Positions 26,360-36,152 of a DNA stretch of 64,000 bases are shown here, in pieces (the first letter of the stretch is position 1; every line of letters starts with the position of its first letter). Origin of the DNA: Cytobacillus oceanisediminis 2691 (GTDB lineage Bacteria > Bacillota > Bacilli > Bacillales > Cytobacillaceae); contig NZ_VEEP01000003.1 of assembly GCF_007678455.1 (NCBI RefSeq), forward strand, positions 263,569 through 327,568, in the 5' to 3' direction. The notes under the pieces were generated by a model. It ran no database searches, was not told the DNA's origin, and saw only the letters and a list, made by a program, of their open reading frames with translations. The position numbers and the translations under genes are program-made.

Positions 26360-26875
26360 TTACTGTTCCTGTAATTCCCTTAGTAATTGAAAAATTTGTC
26401 CCCTATGGTGGGATTCATGTTCAATTAAATGGTAAACAACCCATTCAGGGGTGACTTCATATTGTTCAAGTACACGCGGTTTTCGCCAATCGTTCAAGTC
26501 TATAGAACGAAAGTAGGATAGGAACACTTCACGGACTTTTTTCAGGCGATAAAGATGTTGCTCTAAGCTTTCTCCCTCAATGTGGGTCAGGTTACTGGCA
26601 GTGCGGCTTTCTAATGGGAATAACGAGCTAACTTCGGGATCCCAGTCGGTTCCGAGTACCTCGACATATAACCAGTCAGCCTCTACCAGTGCAATGTGAT
26701 ACAAGAGTGAGCCAATTGAATGCCTTCCGTGCATTTTTCTGTCTAATAACTTTTGGTCTATTCCTGTTAATTTTGTTGTAATTGTATGGCGCACATCCTC
26801 CAAGCACCATAACCACCTGCCGATTTCGGGTTCATATCCTCTTAATGAAGATACCTGCAAAAATTCTCTATTCAA
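26360..26875 (-). CDS. DinB-family protein
   Basis: 171 residues of the DinB superfamily; likely metal ligands are H in SLLYHIALVEADW and the pair in HLIEHESHHRGQI. TTG 26875 follows GGGAGG by eight bases. A second DinB protein lies at 23192-23683 but the two are not close in sequence. Role unknown; some relatives are bacillithiol-dependent transferases. Confidence 0.82.
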   Translation of the reverse strand: MNREFLQVSSLRGYEPEIGRWLWCLEDVRHTITTKLTGIDQKLLDRKMHGRHSIGSLLYHIALVEADWLYVEVLGTDWDPEVSSLFPLESRTASNLTHIEGESLEQHLYRLKKVREVFLSYFRSIDLNDWRKPRVLEQYEVTPEWVVYHLIEHESHHRGQIFQLLRELQEQ

Positions 26876-26974
26876 TGATTCATCCTCCCTTTTATAATGT
26901 TAATATTCTATTAATATGATACTGTGCATCTATTTACTAAACCCCTTATTTTAAAATCTTTCATTCTTTAATGG

Positions 26975-27406
26975 TCAAAAGGAAATCATTGCTCCTTTTT
27001 CATCAAAAACTGCTGTTGGATTCCAGGCAACTTCCCAAAGGTTGTTTTCAGGGTCGGAAAAATACGCTGTTCTTCCTCCCCAAAAAGCATCACTTGGCTC
27101 TCTTAGTATCGTTCCGCCTGCTTTTCTTATTTCTTCGATGGTCTCATCTACCTCTTGAGGATTATTGACATTTATAGCAAAGGTAACACCACGATAACTT
27201 TTTTCATTATGATAGAATTTGACACCTGCATCCTTTTCCAGTTCTTCAATTGGAAAAAGCGAAAGCATCACACCAGCTGTTTTAAAAGCTGCATATTGAT
27301 CAGAGCTGATGACTGTTTCCTCCCACCCAAGTTTTTTATAAAAAGCACGAAGAGAAGGCAGGTTGAATGCTCCAATCGTAATCAAGCTAACTCGTTGCAT
27401 TATCAA
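26975..27406 (-). CDS. VOC-family (glyoxalase/bleomycin-resistance fold) protein
   Basis: 143 residues with a paired beta-alpha-beta-beta-beta module: SLITIGAFNLPSLRAFYKKL at the start and AYFSDPENNLWEVAWNP at the end. The final acidic ligand position is E in LWEVAW. TTG 27406 has GGAGG eight bases upstream, whereas ATG 27421 has none. Substrate unknown. Confidence 0.77.
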   Translation of the reverse strand: MIMQRVSLITIGAFNLPSLRAFYKKLGWEETVISSDQYAAFKTAGVMLSLFPIEELEKDAGVKFYHNEKSYRGVTFAINVNNPQEVDETIEEIRKAGGTILREPSDAFWGGRTAYFSDPENNLWEVAWNPTAVFDEKGAMISF

Positions 27407-27682
27407 TTGGTTTTCCTCCATTCAGTTTTTTATGGATCAAGCTATTCCTTTGAAATAAATAGAAGGACCCGAAACCCTAGCTCAATAAGGAATTCCACAA
27501 ATATAGTGTTAATCCTTCTTAATTAGAATTTATCATCTTATTCCACATAAGCTCCCTTATGTTTAGGTACATTAATTCAGAAGCTTATACATTTTTCATC
27601 TAATACAGGAATGTTGCACGTATCTTCAATTAGGGGTAGCGTCAGGAAAATGCGGATTTACATCAATAAGGAAATTACAAAT
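27407..27682. other. Intergenic stretch without a recognised gene
   Basis: No convincing frame. At 27500-27525 it holds ATATAGTGTTAATCCTTC, a partial copy of the terminator module seen complete at 33955-33988. Confidence 0.5.
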
Positions 27683-27731
27683 TAAAAAGCCCAACTTCTC
27701 TGCAAAACAAAATAGAGAAAGTGAGCTTTTC
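27683..27731 (-). terminator. Terminator of the DJ-1-like gene
   Basis: A long imperfect hairpin (AAAAGCTCACTTTCTCT against AGAGAAGTTGGGCTTTTT) with a T-run on the minus strand. Confidence 0.6.
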
Positions 27732-27788
27732 AGTTACTTCATTATTTTTATTTGAACTAATATAAAACTGCTAAGTAGATTTTTTAGT

Positions 27789-28421
27789 TCAGCTATATAT
27801 TGAATTCATTAACTGGAAGTAGTATTCAGATTTATGAGTCTTATTCAGGTTATACCAGGAATGTAATGTATCTGGGCCAAATACATCTAATTTTTTCAGT
27901 ACTTCCATCGCAAATTCCAGAGGAGCTATTCCTGATGCAGTAACTAAATTCGCATCAGATACCGCAGATCCCACCTCATAGAACTTTTCTCCTTTATAGT
28001 TAGGACATACCATTTTAGTGTATTCTAAATTATTACTTGTATGCTTTCTAGTATCTAAGTATCCCTTATTCGCAAGGGCCTCAGTTGCACCACAAATTGC
28101 AGCAACAACAGTGCCAATCTTTAAAGCTTGGCCTATTCTTTCCAAGATAGGTTGATGAATTTCTTCACTCCAAGAAGTCCCTCCTGGTAAGATTAAAAGA
28201 TCTTTACTCTCAAGAGTACATTCATCAAGGGAAATATCTGGTTTTATGCTCAGTCCTCCCAAAGTAGTAACCATTTCCTTATTAGCTCCTACTGTAATTA
28301 CTTTTAAAGGTCCTAAATCTCTTTTGAAATATCTTCCTGAGTTTAATTCAGCAATTAAATATCCATATTCCCAGTCCGACATTGTATTAAATACGTATAG
28401 AAAAGCTTTTTTTGTTTGCAT
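27789..28421 (-). CDS. DJ-1/PfpI-family protein
   Basis: 210 residues with the class I glutamine-amidotransferase-like fold. The nucleophile elbow is AAICGATEAL (Cys about residue 110). The acid at the N-terminal side is E in LIAELNSG. Members include deglycases, chaperones and proteases of the YdeA/YraA sort. ATG 28421 follows GGAG by nine bases. It lies just downstream of a WYL regulator gene in the same direction but is separated from it by a terminator. Confidence 0.85.
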   Translation of the reverse strand: MQTKKAFLYVFNTMSDWEYGYLIAELNSGRYFKRDLGPLKVITVGANKEMVTTLGGLSIKPDISLDECTLESKDLLILPGGTSWSEEIHQPILERIGQALKIGTVVAAICGATEALANKGYLDTRKHTSNNLEYTKMVCPNYKGEKFYEVGSAVSDANLVTASGIAPLEFAMEVLKKLDVFGPDTLHSWYNLNKTHKSEYYFQLMNSIYS

Positions 28422-28461
28422 CCAAGAACACTCCAATCACAATTGATATAGCTAGTATAAT

Positions 28462-28499
28462 AAAACTTCCCTGACAGTTAACGTCAGGGAAGTTATTAT
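28462..28499 (-). terminator. Terminator of the WYL regulator gene
   Basis: AACTTCCCTGAC and GTCAGGGAAGTT surround a seven-base loop, followed by TTATTA on the minus strand. It overlaps the stop codon region. Confidence 0.78.
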
Positions 28500-29458
28500 A
28501 CTTGATGAAATTTTATTAAATCCGACAGAACTTCAATAAGTCTTTTCTTAAGACTTATTGGCTCAATAACTTTAATAGATTTATTGTACGGTAAAAGTAA
28601 ATAAGGTACATATGTATGTATCATATCTTTTTCAAGAAGAAAAACTGCTTGATTTGAAGTCCGTTCTTGTAAATAATGTCCTAAAAACCAATGTTGGCAA
28701 ATATCAGCCAATACACTTTTATCCCCATTAATAACCAAAGAAATAATCCCTTCCTTATCTTCCATAGTTGGAAGAAGACTTTTTATAAAAAAGTCACGTG
28801 CTGAAAAATTTTCTGGCCGGATAAACTTATTTTCGGTTAGCATTAGACTTTCAATCCGATCTACTCTAAAACTTCGGATATCATTCCTAAGATGACAAAA
28901 TCCAATCACATACCACTTATTATTCCAATAGATAATTCTGTACGGATCGACCAATCTATAATTTAATTGCTTTTCGCCACTTTTATGGTAGAGAATTTTT
29001 ACTGAGTACCCGTCAGCAACGGCCTGCTCCAACTCCTTCAAAAAAGGTTCCATAGAGAGTGAACTTAATCGACTTATTACTTCAAGACTAGTTAAATGTT
29101 GGTTTATCTTTGTTTCCTGCTCTTGATTTGAGTATTTACTTAGTTTTGAAATGGCCCTATTTAATGCTTCACCTCCATAATATCCAGCTTCTTCTGCAAA
29201 AACAGCAGCGTGAAATAGTGAAGTTTGCTCCTCAAAATCAAAAAAAAGAGGAGCCTCAATAAAATTGTTCATTAAAGTGTATCCACCGTTATGTCCTGGT
29301 TCTGAAATTATAGGAACACCACTTGTTGAAATTGTATCAATATAACGATACACAGTCCTTATATTCATCTCTAACTTTTCTGAAATTTGTTTTGCAGTAA
29401 TTTTTTCACCTGAACGAAGCATCCATAGAATTGCTAACATATTGTCAATCTTAGGCAT
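28496..29458 (-). CDS. HTH/WYL-domain transcription regulator (YafY type)
   Basis: 320 residues. An N-terminal DeoR-like winged helix-turn-helix (about 1-60: SGEKITAKQISEKLEMNIRTVYRYID) precedes a WYL ligand-binding domain at about 135-225 (YRLVDPYRIIYWNNKWYVIG) and a WCX extension. Such proteins bind DNA or nucleic-acid ligands as regulators. ATG 29458 follows GAGGTGG. The neighbouring DJ-1-like gene is the natural candidate target. Confidence 0.85.
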   Translation of the reverse strand: MPKIDNMLAILWMLRSGEKITAKQISEKLEMNIRTVYRYIDTISTSGVPIISEPGHNGGYTLMNNFIEAPLFFDFEEQTSLFHAAVFAEEAGYYGGEALNRAISKLSKYSNQEQETKINQHLTSLEVISRLSSLSMEPFLKELEQAVADGYSVKILYHKSGEKQLNYRLVDPYRIIYWNNKWYVIGFCHLRNDIRSFRVDRIESLMLTENKFIRPENFSARDFFIKSLLPTMEDKEGIISLVINGDKSVLADICQHWFLGHYLQERTSNQAVFLLEKDMIHTYVPYLLLPYNKSIKVIEPISLKKRLIEVLSDLIKFHQV

Positions 29459-29659
29459 ATAATTCCACCTCAATGGTGCTGTATTTTATTCTTTCCAGCA
29501 TTTTTTTCATTTTTCTTTTTATACCCCGCACCTTTTTAGTCCGCATTTTTCTCCTTTTACAGTATTATTTTTGTTCAACTAACCTGCCCTCGTTTTGTTC
29601 AATAAGAATACAGCGATAATCTTAATTGAAAGATCGATGTCTGAACCAGGTATTAATAT

Positions 29660-30433
29660 TTAAATGATTCCATACTTTTTTAATGCGTAATCAATTCCAT
29701 CTTCACTTGATGGTTTAGTAACAAAATCTGCAACAGTTTTCAATTTTTCGTTGCCATTCCCCATTGCTATACCTAGCCCTACTAACTCCAACATATCAAT
29801 ATCATTTTCGCCGTCACCAAATGCAATAGCCTCCGATTTATCGAGACAAAAGAAATCTAGTGTTTTCATTATAGCTAAAGACTTTGAAACATCCTCGTGC
29901 AAAACATTTAACACGTACGAATGCCATCTTTTGAACGTTAGATGCGGAAATTTTCGTATATACTTCTCAACTGATGTATCATTTGCAAACAAACACAATA
30001 AAAATATATCTTCTTTATGAATTAGGGGATTAGTCTCAGGATACTCCTCTAGAGACAAAGTTTCCTTTAAAGCTATTAAGATTTCCTCTTCTGTTACTCC
30101 ATTCATACTGAATCCTTCCGTGTAGAATGACAAACCGTTATTCTCTATTTTTGCAAATTCTATAACTTCTTCTATAATTCTTTTATCCATTGGTACTTTA
30201 TGTATAACTTCCTGAATGTGCTTCACGTATCCACCATTTGCTGTGATAAATGTTTCTATACCTAATTCTTGTAGCTCATTACACATTGAAAGAGGCCTTC
30301 CTGTTGCAGCAACAACTTTTAGTCCTCTACATTTCAAAGTTTTTATAGCTTCAATTGTAGATATAGGAATACTGCCATCTTTGTGATTTGTAATAGTACC
30401 ATCAACATCGAAAAAAACAATTTTGTAACCCAT
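29660..30433 (-). CDS. Cof-type HAD phosphatase
   Basis: 257 residues. HAD motif I DVDGT (about 8-12), motif II AATGRP (about 42-47), and C-terminal motifs III/IV as K...AFGDGENDIDML. The C2B cap domain sits between. Family members dephosphorylate sugar phosphates, FMN or PLP. RBS AAGGGAG before ATG 30433. Monocistronic. Confidence 0.88.
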   Translation of the reverse strand: MGYKIVFFDVDGTITNHKDGSIPISTIEAIKTLKCRGLKVVAATGRPLSMCNELQELGIETFITANGGYVKHIQEVIHKVPMDKRIIEEVIEFAKIENNGLSFYTEGFSMNGVTEEEILIALKETLSLEEYPETNPLIHKEDIFLLCLFANDTSVEKYIRKFPHLTFKRWHSYVLNVLHEDVSKSLAIMKTLDFFCLDKSEAIAFGDGENDIDMLELVGLGIAMGNGNEKLKTVADFVTKPSSEDGIDYALKKYGII

Positions 30434-30583
30434 AAAGATCTCCCTTAATATCGATCCGAAATGTAAATACCTTTCTGATATTCGACCTCCGAACAGAGAA
30501 TCCTTCTTCTACTATCCTTCATCGCTCAATTACAAAGCTTCCTGGTTAGTTGGGTGTTCCATTTGCAACGGCATCTGAGTACA

Positions 30584-31240
30584 TCAATCCATAATAGCTT
30601 TAATAATAAGGAATTGGGGACTTTTTAAAAGCATTTCATATTTTTCTGGTGCTTTTTCTTTAAACTTAATTGTAGGTTGAGGTTCAATGACTTCCTCAAT
30701 AGAAAAATATTTCAGAGTTTCGTTTAAAATTAAGTTAAGAGGTCTTCGATAAAATGGAACTTCAAATGACTTTCCATCTTTATCCCATTTATCAATAATC
30801 AATTGTGTGGAGAAATAGTGTGCATCCTGGAGAAGTTTAATATCTGAAAACGGATGGTGAACTGAAAACGCAAAAACACCCTTTGGTTTTAAAATCCTTT
30901 GAAACTCACTAAAAGTAAGACTCCATTCCTTTATATAATGAAGAGTTAATGAACTTATAATGTAATCAAAGGAGTTATCTTTAAAGGGTAAGTTTGCTTC
31001 TAAATCCAAACAAAGAACATTAGCTTTATTTCCAACACGCCTTACAGTGGAACTAACCATCTCAGGACTTATGTCAGTTGCAACCACATTCGCTCCTCTG
31101 TTGACTAATTGTTGAGTATACCAACCTGCTGCACAGCCAGCATCGAGAATATTCATGTTATTTAAATTCTGTGGTAGCTGCCTTAACATTGAAGGTCTTT
31201 CGTATTCGCTATTAATATTTTCTCCATTAAGGCTTAATTT
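30584..31240 (-). pseudogene. SAM-dependent methyltransferase lacking its N-terminus
   Basis: The class I methyltransferase core is intact: LDAGCAAGWYTQQLVNRG for SAM binding, then ATDISPEM, and SSLTLHYIKEW. ATG 31189 has no RBS. Homologous-looking sequence continues upstream in the same frame for 17 codons (GENINSEYERPS) to a TAG at 31241-31243, so the first 25 or so residues of a normal member are missing. Relatives act on ubiquinone-like or small-molecule substrates. Probably inactive or poorly expressed, unless a non-standard start is used. Confidence 0.6.
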
Positions 31241-31243
31241 CTA

Positions 31244-31502
31244 TAAAACAGGCAATAATCCCTTTTAGAATCTAATTAAATTAGAGTGGGATTTATTATT
31301 TGAGGCTTATATTTGTTCGTTTTATATTCAAGAGAAACTAATCTTTATTCAACATAACTGTCCCGGTAGTGTAATAAAAAGTAATCCAACAAATAACCTG
31401 TTAATTCTCCTTAGATCTACACACCCGTTTGTTAAGGACTTACGTCACAACGTTTGGATTCATTTTGATTCTATCTCCTAATATAAAATACATTTCGAAT
31501 TT
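31244..31502. other. Intergenic stretch
   Basis: AT-rich, no gene or terminator recognised; only the promoter of the next gene at its right edge. Confidence 0.5.
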
Positions 31503-31533
31503 TATTGAACTTTCTATTCAATATATTTAGAAT
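31503..31533 (+). promoter_or_regulatory. Promoter and operator of the ArsR/MFS operon
   Basis: -35 TTGAAC (31505-31510), a 17-base spacer and -10 TAGAAT (31528-31533). A perfect dyad TATTGAA-N7-TTCAATA (31503-31523) covers the -35 and most of the spacer, where binding by the ArsR protein would block polymerase. Confidence 0.6.
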
Positions 31534-31555
31534 ATATAACAAGGGAGGATTTACT

Positions 31556-32602
31556 ATGACACAGATTTATTCGCCACTACCACAAGAAAGGTTATTAATA
31601 TCCATTGAGGCCTCACCTGTATGGGAGATTGCCCTGGGTATTGCAGCCTTTACTCATAGTAAGTTGCGTCATACCTTTGAGCAAAATGAAAATTGGTTGC
31701 AACACCAATCCTCTATGCCATCAACATTAGTGAGTAACCTAAAAGAAATCGAGGATTCAAATTTATGGTATGCGTTACTTATGTTGCAAAATAAACTTTG
31801 CTCTTCCAATGTTCAAGACTTTTTGAATTCATTAAATGAGTTGGAACCAGAATCGTTTTATGAAACAGTCTTACCCTATAAGGACCGTAAATATGAGGCT
31901 ATAAGGAAAAACACCGCAATGAATTATATGAATGGAGATTCCTTTTTTCAATATGCTTCTTATTTTAAGGATCATGAATATCTTAATGATTATGTCCTTT
32001 CCTTTCGTCAAAAAGAATATAAGGACATAATTGGATTGTTAACTGAAACAATTCTTGTATGGTCTCAGTGGATCAGTGAACAAAAGGATTGGGCGAAGTG
32101 GTTGCAAGCCCTGTCCTTCGAAAATCAAAAACACAGAATAATTGATAATTCTAGACCATTGGAGGAAATCGAACGTATTACAGGAGGAGCGAAGTATCTG
32201 CCAGAACCATCTGTATGGCAGGTAAAGCTTGTACCGCATGTATCCTATCGTCCATGGATTTTGGAACTACGCTCTCCTGACACAAAGCTGTTCTTTTATC
32301 CATTAAACGAAGATGCACTTTTAGAACCTGGTGTTCCCCCTCAAGAACTCATACAAGGTCATAAATCATTGGGAGATGAACTTCGCTTAAAGTTGTTGTT
32401 TCAAATCACAAAAGGACCCATTTCTCTACAAGATTTGAGCATTCATTTTAATGTTTCAAAAACAACCCTTCATCACCAACTTTCCCTGTTAAAAGCAGCT
32501 AAGTTCATTAAGGTTGATAAAGGGATTTACTCAGCAAACGCTTTGAAAATCCAATCTTTTGCCAAACGTCTTAATCAATATCTTGGAGAAATTTATGAAT
32601 AA
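31556..32602 (+). CDS. ArsR-family HTH regulator with large N-terminal domain
   Basis: 348 residues. The C-terminal winged helix-turn-helix (about 255-330) contains LGDELRLKLLFQITKGPISL and SKTTLHHQLSLLKAAKFI, typical ArsR. The N-terminal 230 residues resemble the DUF5937-type extension common beside MFS exporters. No metal-binding Cys pair is obvious, so it probably senses an organic ligand. ATG 31556 follows AAGGGAGG. It overlaps the MFS gene by eight bases. Confidence 0.85.
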   Translation: MTQIYSPLPQERLLISIEASPVWEIALGIAAFTHSKLRHTFEQNENWLQHQSSMPSTLVSNLKEIEDSNLWYALLMLQNKLCSSNVQDFLNSLNELEPESFYETVLPYKDRKYEAIRKNTAMNYMNGDSFFQYASYFKDHEYLNDYVLSFRQKEYKDIIGLLTETILVWSQWISEQKDWAKWLQALSFENQKHRIIDNSRPLEEIERITGGAKYLPEPSVWQVKLVPHVSYRPWILELRSPDTKLFFYPLNEDALLEPGVPPQELIQGHKSLGDELRLKLLFQITKGPISLQDLSIHFNVSKTTLHHQLSLLKAAKFIKVDKGIYSANALKIQSFAKRLNQYLGEIYE

Positions 32603-33821
32603 AAAGGGGTATTCAAGATCGTTCAAATCTCTTTGGATTGGAGAAATTGTTTCTGAGTTCGGGGGAGCTGCTGGCGGGATTGTAAATGGGCTTTTATTGT
32701 ATGAAATTACGGGGTCGAAGGAATGGATGGGAGCTCTCTGGTTGATTTACTTTCTTCCTTCCTTAGCACTTCAGGGAATAAGCTCACCTTTTCTTAACCA
32801 TGTTATTAAAGAAAAAATGCTAAAAAATATACAACTAATTCGTTCAGGAGCATACCTTCTGCCTCTCTTAGGCTATTTGAGTGGAGAGGATTACATAACA
32901 ATAATAGGTTTGATTATTTTACAATGTTTATTAGGTCTAGTTCAGCCAATATATGCAAGTCTTTCTTTCTCACTATTGCCTGATTTATGTACTGAAAAAG
33001 AGCTAGTACAAGCAAATAGTTTATTAGACGGAACCCTTAGATTAATGAGTTTTATTGCGCCTGGTATTACATCATTACTTCTTTTAGTCAGTCCTATTTA
33101 TGTTATATACGTTATTTCTAGTCTAATGTTTTTACTAAGCTATATATCCTTATTACAAATACCACAGAAGAGTGTTGAAAAAATTCCAACGTGGTCCAAA
33201 AAGTTCTGGTGGGAAGAATTAAAAGCCGGGTACTTCACATTTTTTCAATACCCGCATTTATTAAAACTAACGATCTTATCTTCAATTGTGCAGTTTGCCG
33301 TAGGAGCAACCATGGTAATAAATGTTCCTTTTATTCGTGGGGAACTCAATGGACAAGCTTGGGAGTATGCTGTATTCTCTGGCACTTTTCCCGTTGGATA
33401 TGCTATAGGAATGTTACTGCTCACAAAGTTACCAAAAAACAATCTACTAATGTATGCTGGTTTAACCGGTGGTGGACTTTCCTTTGTTTTGCTTAATTTC
33501 GTTCCAACTATCCCATTAGCTTGGGCTTGTGAGTTATTAGGAGGAATATTATTTCCACTGTTTAATTCACAAAGTGCTGCATACTTTCAGAGAGAAGCAC
33601 CTAGAGAGCGACTTTCACAGTTAAGTTCAATTCGTTTGCTCTTTTTAAGGCTTACTATGCCATTGGGGATTTTATTTGCATCTGCTTCATTCCTGGGAAT
33701 TAGCACACGATTAACCTATTTGTTAATAGGAACATTCATTGTACTTCCTGGTTTATATTTTCTTATAAAAACAATCTTTAATAGGGACTCATCTGCTAAA
33801 CACATTAGAAATATTGTTTAA
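32595..33821 (+). CDS. MFS transporter
   Basis: 408 residues and about twelve membrane helices with the MFS layout; conserved elements are FGGAAGGIVNGLLLYEITGS in the first helix and QANSLLDGTLRLMSFIAPG in the middle. Resembles the MFS_3/MFS_1 drug-efflux branch. ATG 32595 has GGAG six bases upstream and overlaps the regulator stop, so the two are coupled. Likely exports a compound sensed by the ArsR partner. Confidence 0.88.
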   Translation: MNKKGYSRSFKSLWIGEIVSEFGGAAGGIVNGLLLYEITGSKEWMGALWLIYFLPSLALQGISSPFLNHVIKEKMLKNIQLIRSGAYLLPLLGYLSGEDYITIIGLIILQCLLGLVQPIYASLSFSLLPDLCTEKELVQANSLLDGTLRLMSFIAPGITSLLLLVSPIYVIYVISSLMFLLSYISLLQIPQKSVEKIPTWSKKFWWEELKAGYFTFFQYPHLLKLTILSSIVQFAVGATMVINVPFIRGELNGQAWEYAVFSGTFPVGYAIGMLLLTKLPKNNLLMYAGLTGGGLSFVLLNFVPTIPLAWACELLGGILFPLFNSQSAAYFQREAPRERLSQLSSIRLLFLRLTMPLGILFASASFLGISTRLTYLLIGTFIVLPGLYFLIKTIFNRDSSAKHIRNIV

Positions 33822-33822
33822 C

Positions 33823-33866
33823 AAAAAGTGCATTGCTTGCTATTACAATGCATTGCACTTTTTGAA
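33823..33866 (+). terminator. Terminator of the ArsR/MFS operon
   Basis: AAAAAGTGCA and TGCACTTTTT close a long hairpin with a T-run at its end. Confidence 0.72.
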
Positions 33867-33949
33867 TGGTATTTAATTTCTAGACTTTCTTAATAAAGTT
33901 AGTAAAAATATAATAAAATCAATATAAGACGTTTGAAAATGATTGTTAA

Positions 33950-33988
33950 TTCATAAATATAGCGTTAATCCTTCAAGGACTAACGCAA
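33950..33988 (-). terminator. Terminator of the secreted propeller gene
   Basis: GCGTTA and CCTT pair with AAGG and TAACGC (33962-33986), followed on the minus strand by TATATTT. A partial copy occurs near 27500. Confidence 0.65.
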
Positions 33989-34005
33989 GTGTCTGGTATT
34001 TTGTT

Positions 34006-35211
34006 TTATAAAGGCTTTAAAATGGCCGGGGCTGACTCAATGTTTTCAATCCATATAGACTCTTGGCCGTCCAACCCCTTTTTCACCCATAAATCATTCC
34101 TATTGCCTTTTTTACGCAACCAGGTAATATAGTTTTCTGCCACTTGTGGCTGATAGTCGAGTTCATTCGTATTTGGATGGGAAATTTGTTGCTGTCTATC
34201 CGTTTTTATATCAATGGCATACAGGGTCGTAAACATTGTTGGAACAGGACCTTCATTCCAGTCTTTGTTCTCTTTCGCCCGGGCAACAATCACTTTATCC
34301 GGAGAGTACCACTCCAGGTCAAGGTCAACAAATCCTTCAGGTGTGTACTGCTTTTGCTGAAGTACTGCAGGCATTTCCGCGATGGTGGCTTTTTTATTTT
34401 CCACAAAAAACCTTCCTTCTCCAGAAATATAGGCAAGTTGATTCGCTGATGGCGCCCACTTCATCCAGTCTTTGAATCCCAGCATCTTTCCTACCTCCTG
34501 AAACCGATCTCCTTCATTGGATAGAACGCATAATGAATTGCTATCCATTGACCATGAGGCTGTTGGAATAACAATGAAGGCAAGCCATTTTCCATCGTGA
34601 CTCCACTTGAAATAATCGGCATCAATCCCAAACAGTTCGGTTTCATCCGTCTTAATGGTATAAAAGGATTTCATCTTATTTTTATCCAGATTCGCGGTCA
34701 CTGGTATTCTATACATCGGAATCGGGCCCCACCCTGTTGGCCGCAAACTGGATTGTGAGGACACTATGAATTCCTTTCCATTCGGGAACCATTCAAAACC
34801 GCTGACACCCAGTGCCACATTCTCAAATCCCCTGGGCCTGCCGTTCTTCATCTTGGTAACATTCAATATCCCCTGTGAATTATAGGCTAGCTGATTACTG
34901 GTGGGCGACCATTTAAAATCTGAAGTTTCAATTTGATATGGCTGATAGCTGTCTTTTTCCTTCGTGTCATAAATAAACAGTTCTGATTTATTCCCTTGCT
35001 CATCGCCGTCAATATAAGCGATAAACCTCCCATCATAGGACCACTTAGGCGATTGCACATATCTCCCCTTCGTCACCTGAACCTCTTGCTCCCCTGTTTT
35101 GATCCATAACTGATGGTCACGTACAAAAGTAGCAGTGAACGAAACTTCTGCGCTTACTTTTATTGAAAAAAGATAACTAACACAAATAAAAAATAGAATC
35201 CTCAGTTTCAA
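34006..35211 (-). CDS. Secreted TolB-like beta-propeller protein
   Basis: 401 residues. N-terminal signal peptide KLRILFFICVSYLFSIKVSA, then repeated blades with the pattern W-S-x-D-G-R/K-x-(I/L)-A-(Y/F)-I (PKWSYDGRFIAYIDG, FKWSHDGKWLAFIV, MKWAPSANQLAYIS), as in TolB/WD40-like PD40 repeats. TTG 35211 is preferred because GGAGG lies seven bases upstream and gives a clean signal peptide. Role unknown; in Gram-positives these are exported binding or enzymatic propellers. Confidence 0.77.
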   Translation of the reverse strand: MKLRILFFICVSYLFSIKVSAEVSFTATFVRDHQLWIKTGEQEVQVTKGRYVQSPKWSYDGRFIAYIDGDEQGNKSELFIYDTKEKDSYQPYQIETSDFKWSPTSNQLAYNSQGILNVTKMKNGRPRGFENVALGVSGFEWFPNGKEFIVSSQSSLRPTGWGPIPMYRIPVTANLDKNKMKSFYTIKTDETELFGIDADYFKWSHDGKWLAFIVIPTASWSMDSNSLCVLSNEGDRFQEVGKMLGFKDWMKWAPSANQLAYISGEGRFFVENKKATIAEMPAVLQQKQYTPEGFVDLDLEWYSPDKVIVARAKENKDWNEGPVPTMFTTLYAIDIKTDRQQQISHPNTNELDYQPQVAENYITWLRKKGNRNDLWVKKGLDGQESIWIENIESAPAILKPL

Positions 35212-35280
35212 GAACATCCCTCCTCTTTATAGAGTGTCCTGTTCTGAAATGAGGATTCTAATTGGTATAAAATCAGGTTG

Positions 35281-36129
35281 TTACACTTTCAGGATTATTT
35301 TATTGCCTGAAGGATCGGTTGTCACATAAGAATCATGTTCTTTTGTAACTAATGCACCCTGCTTTTCCAGCTGAGTGACTATTTTATCTACCTTTTCTTT
35401 GTCTGACAGAATCAGTGTATAGGAATCTAACCCCACACTATTTTCTGGCGGTGTTGGTGCACCCACTCCATTCCAGGTATTCAAAGCTATATGGTGATGG
35501 TATTTCCCATCTGAAATAAAGGTAGCCTGATGTCCATACCGGCATACTACTTCAAACCCAAGGCCATTTAGATAGAAATCTTCCGCCTTTTTCAAATCGG
35601 CGACATGCAAATGAATATGTCCCATTACCGTACCAGCAGGAAGGCCATTCCATGTTTCCTGCTCCAATCCTGAGAGCAGGTCCTCGAGATTCAACGGGTC
35701 CACCGTCATTTTTACCTCGCCGTTTTTCCATTCCCATTCAGAAGGCTGGCGGTCCCTATAGACTTCGATTCCGTTGCCATCTGGATCAGAAAGATAGAGT
35801 GCTTCACTCACAAGATGATCCGAAGAACCGAAATGCAATCCAATTTTCAAAAAATGCTGCACAATCTTCGCTAAATCCGATCGTTCCGGTAATAGAATAG
35901 CAAAGTGGTATAAGCCAGTTGTTCTGCCTTGCTTAGGAATAACATTTTCCGGCTGTTCAATCGTTAATAATACAGTTTTTCCATCCGCAGTAAAGCTTGC
36001 GGAAGAATCCGTCTGTTCCAATACTTGAAACCCCATGACTTTTTCATAGAAAGCGATCGAACGCTGTAACTCCTTCACCTTCAAGTGTACTTGCCCCACA
36101 AATGTAATAGGCTTTTGATGAAAAATCAT
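35281..36129 (-). CDS. catE: Catechol-2,3-dioxygenase-like VOC protein (CatE type)
   Basis: 282 residues with two tandem VOC modules (starts GQVHLKVKELQRSIAFYEKV and MGHIHLHVADLKKAEDFYLN). The second carries HHHIALNTWNG and the first YLSDPDGNGIEVYRDR, the pattern of B. subtilis CatE extradiol dioxygenase, which opens catechol rings and protects against catechols and quinones. RBS GGAGGT precedes ATG 36129. A divergent HxlR regulator next door matches the catE/CatR logic. Symbol given with moderate confidence. Confidence 0.8.
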   Translation of the reverse strand: MIFHQKPITFVGQVHLKVKELQRSIAFYEKVMGFQVLEQTDSSASFTADGKTVLLTIEQPENVIPKQGRTTGLYHFAILLPERSDLAKIVQHFLKIGLHFGSSDHLVSEALYLSDPDGNGIEVYRDRQPSEWEWKNGEVKMTVDPLNLEDLLSGLEQETWNGLPAGTVMGHIHLHVADLKKAEDFYLNGLGFEVVCRYGHQATFISDGKYHHHIALNTWNGVGAPTPPENSVGLDSYTLILSDKEKVDKIVTQLEKQGALVTKEHDSYVTTDPSGNKIILKV

Positions 36130-36152
36130 ATTTGGACCTCCGTTTAAGTTAG

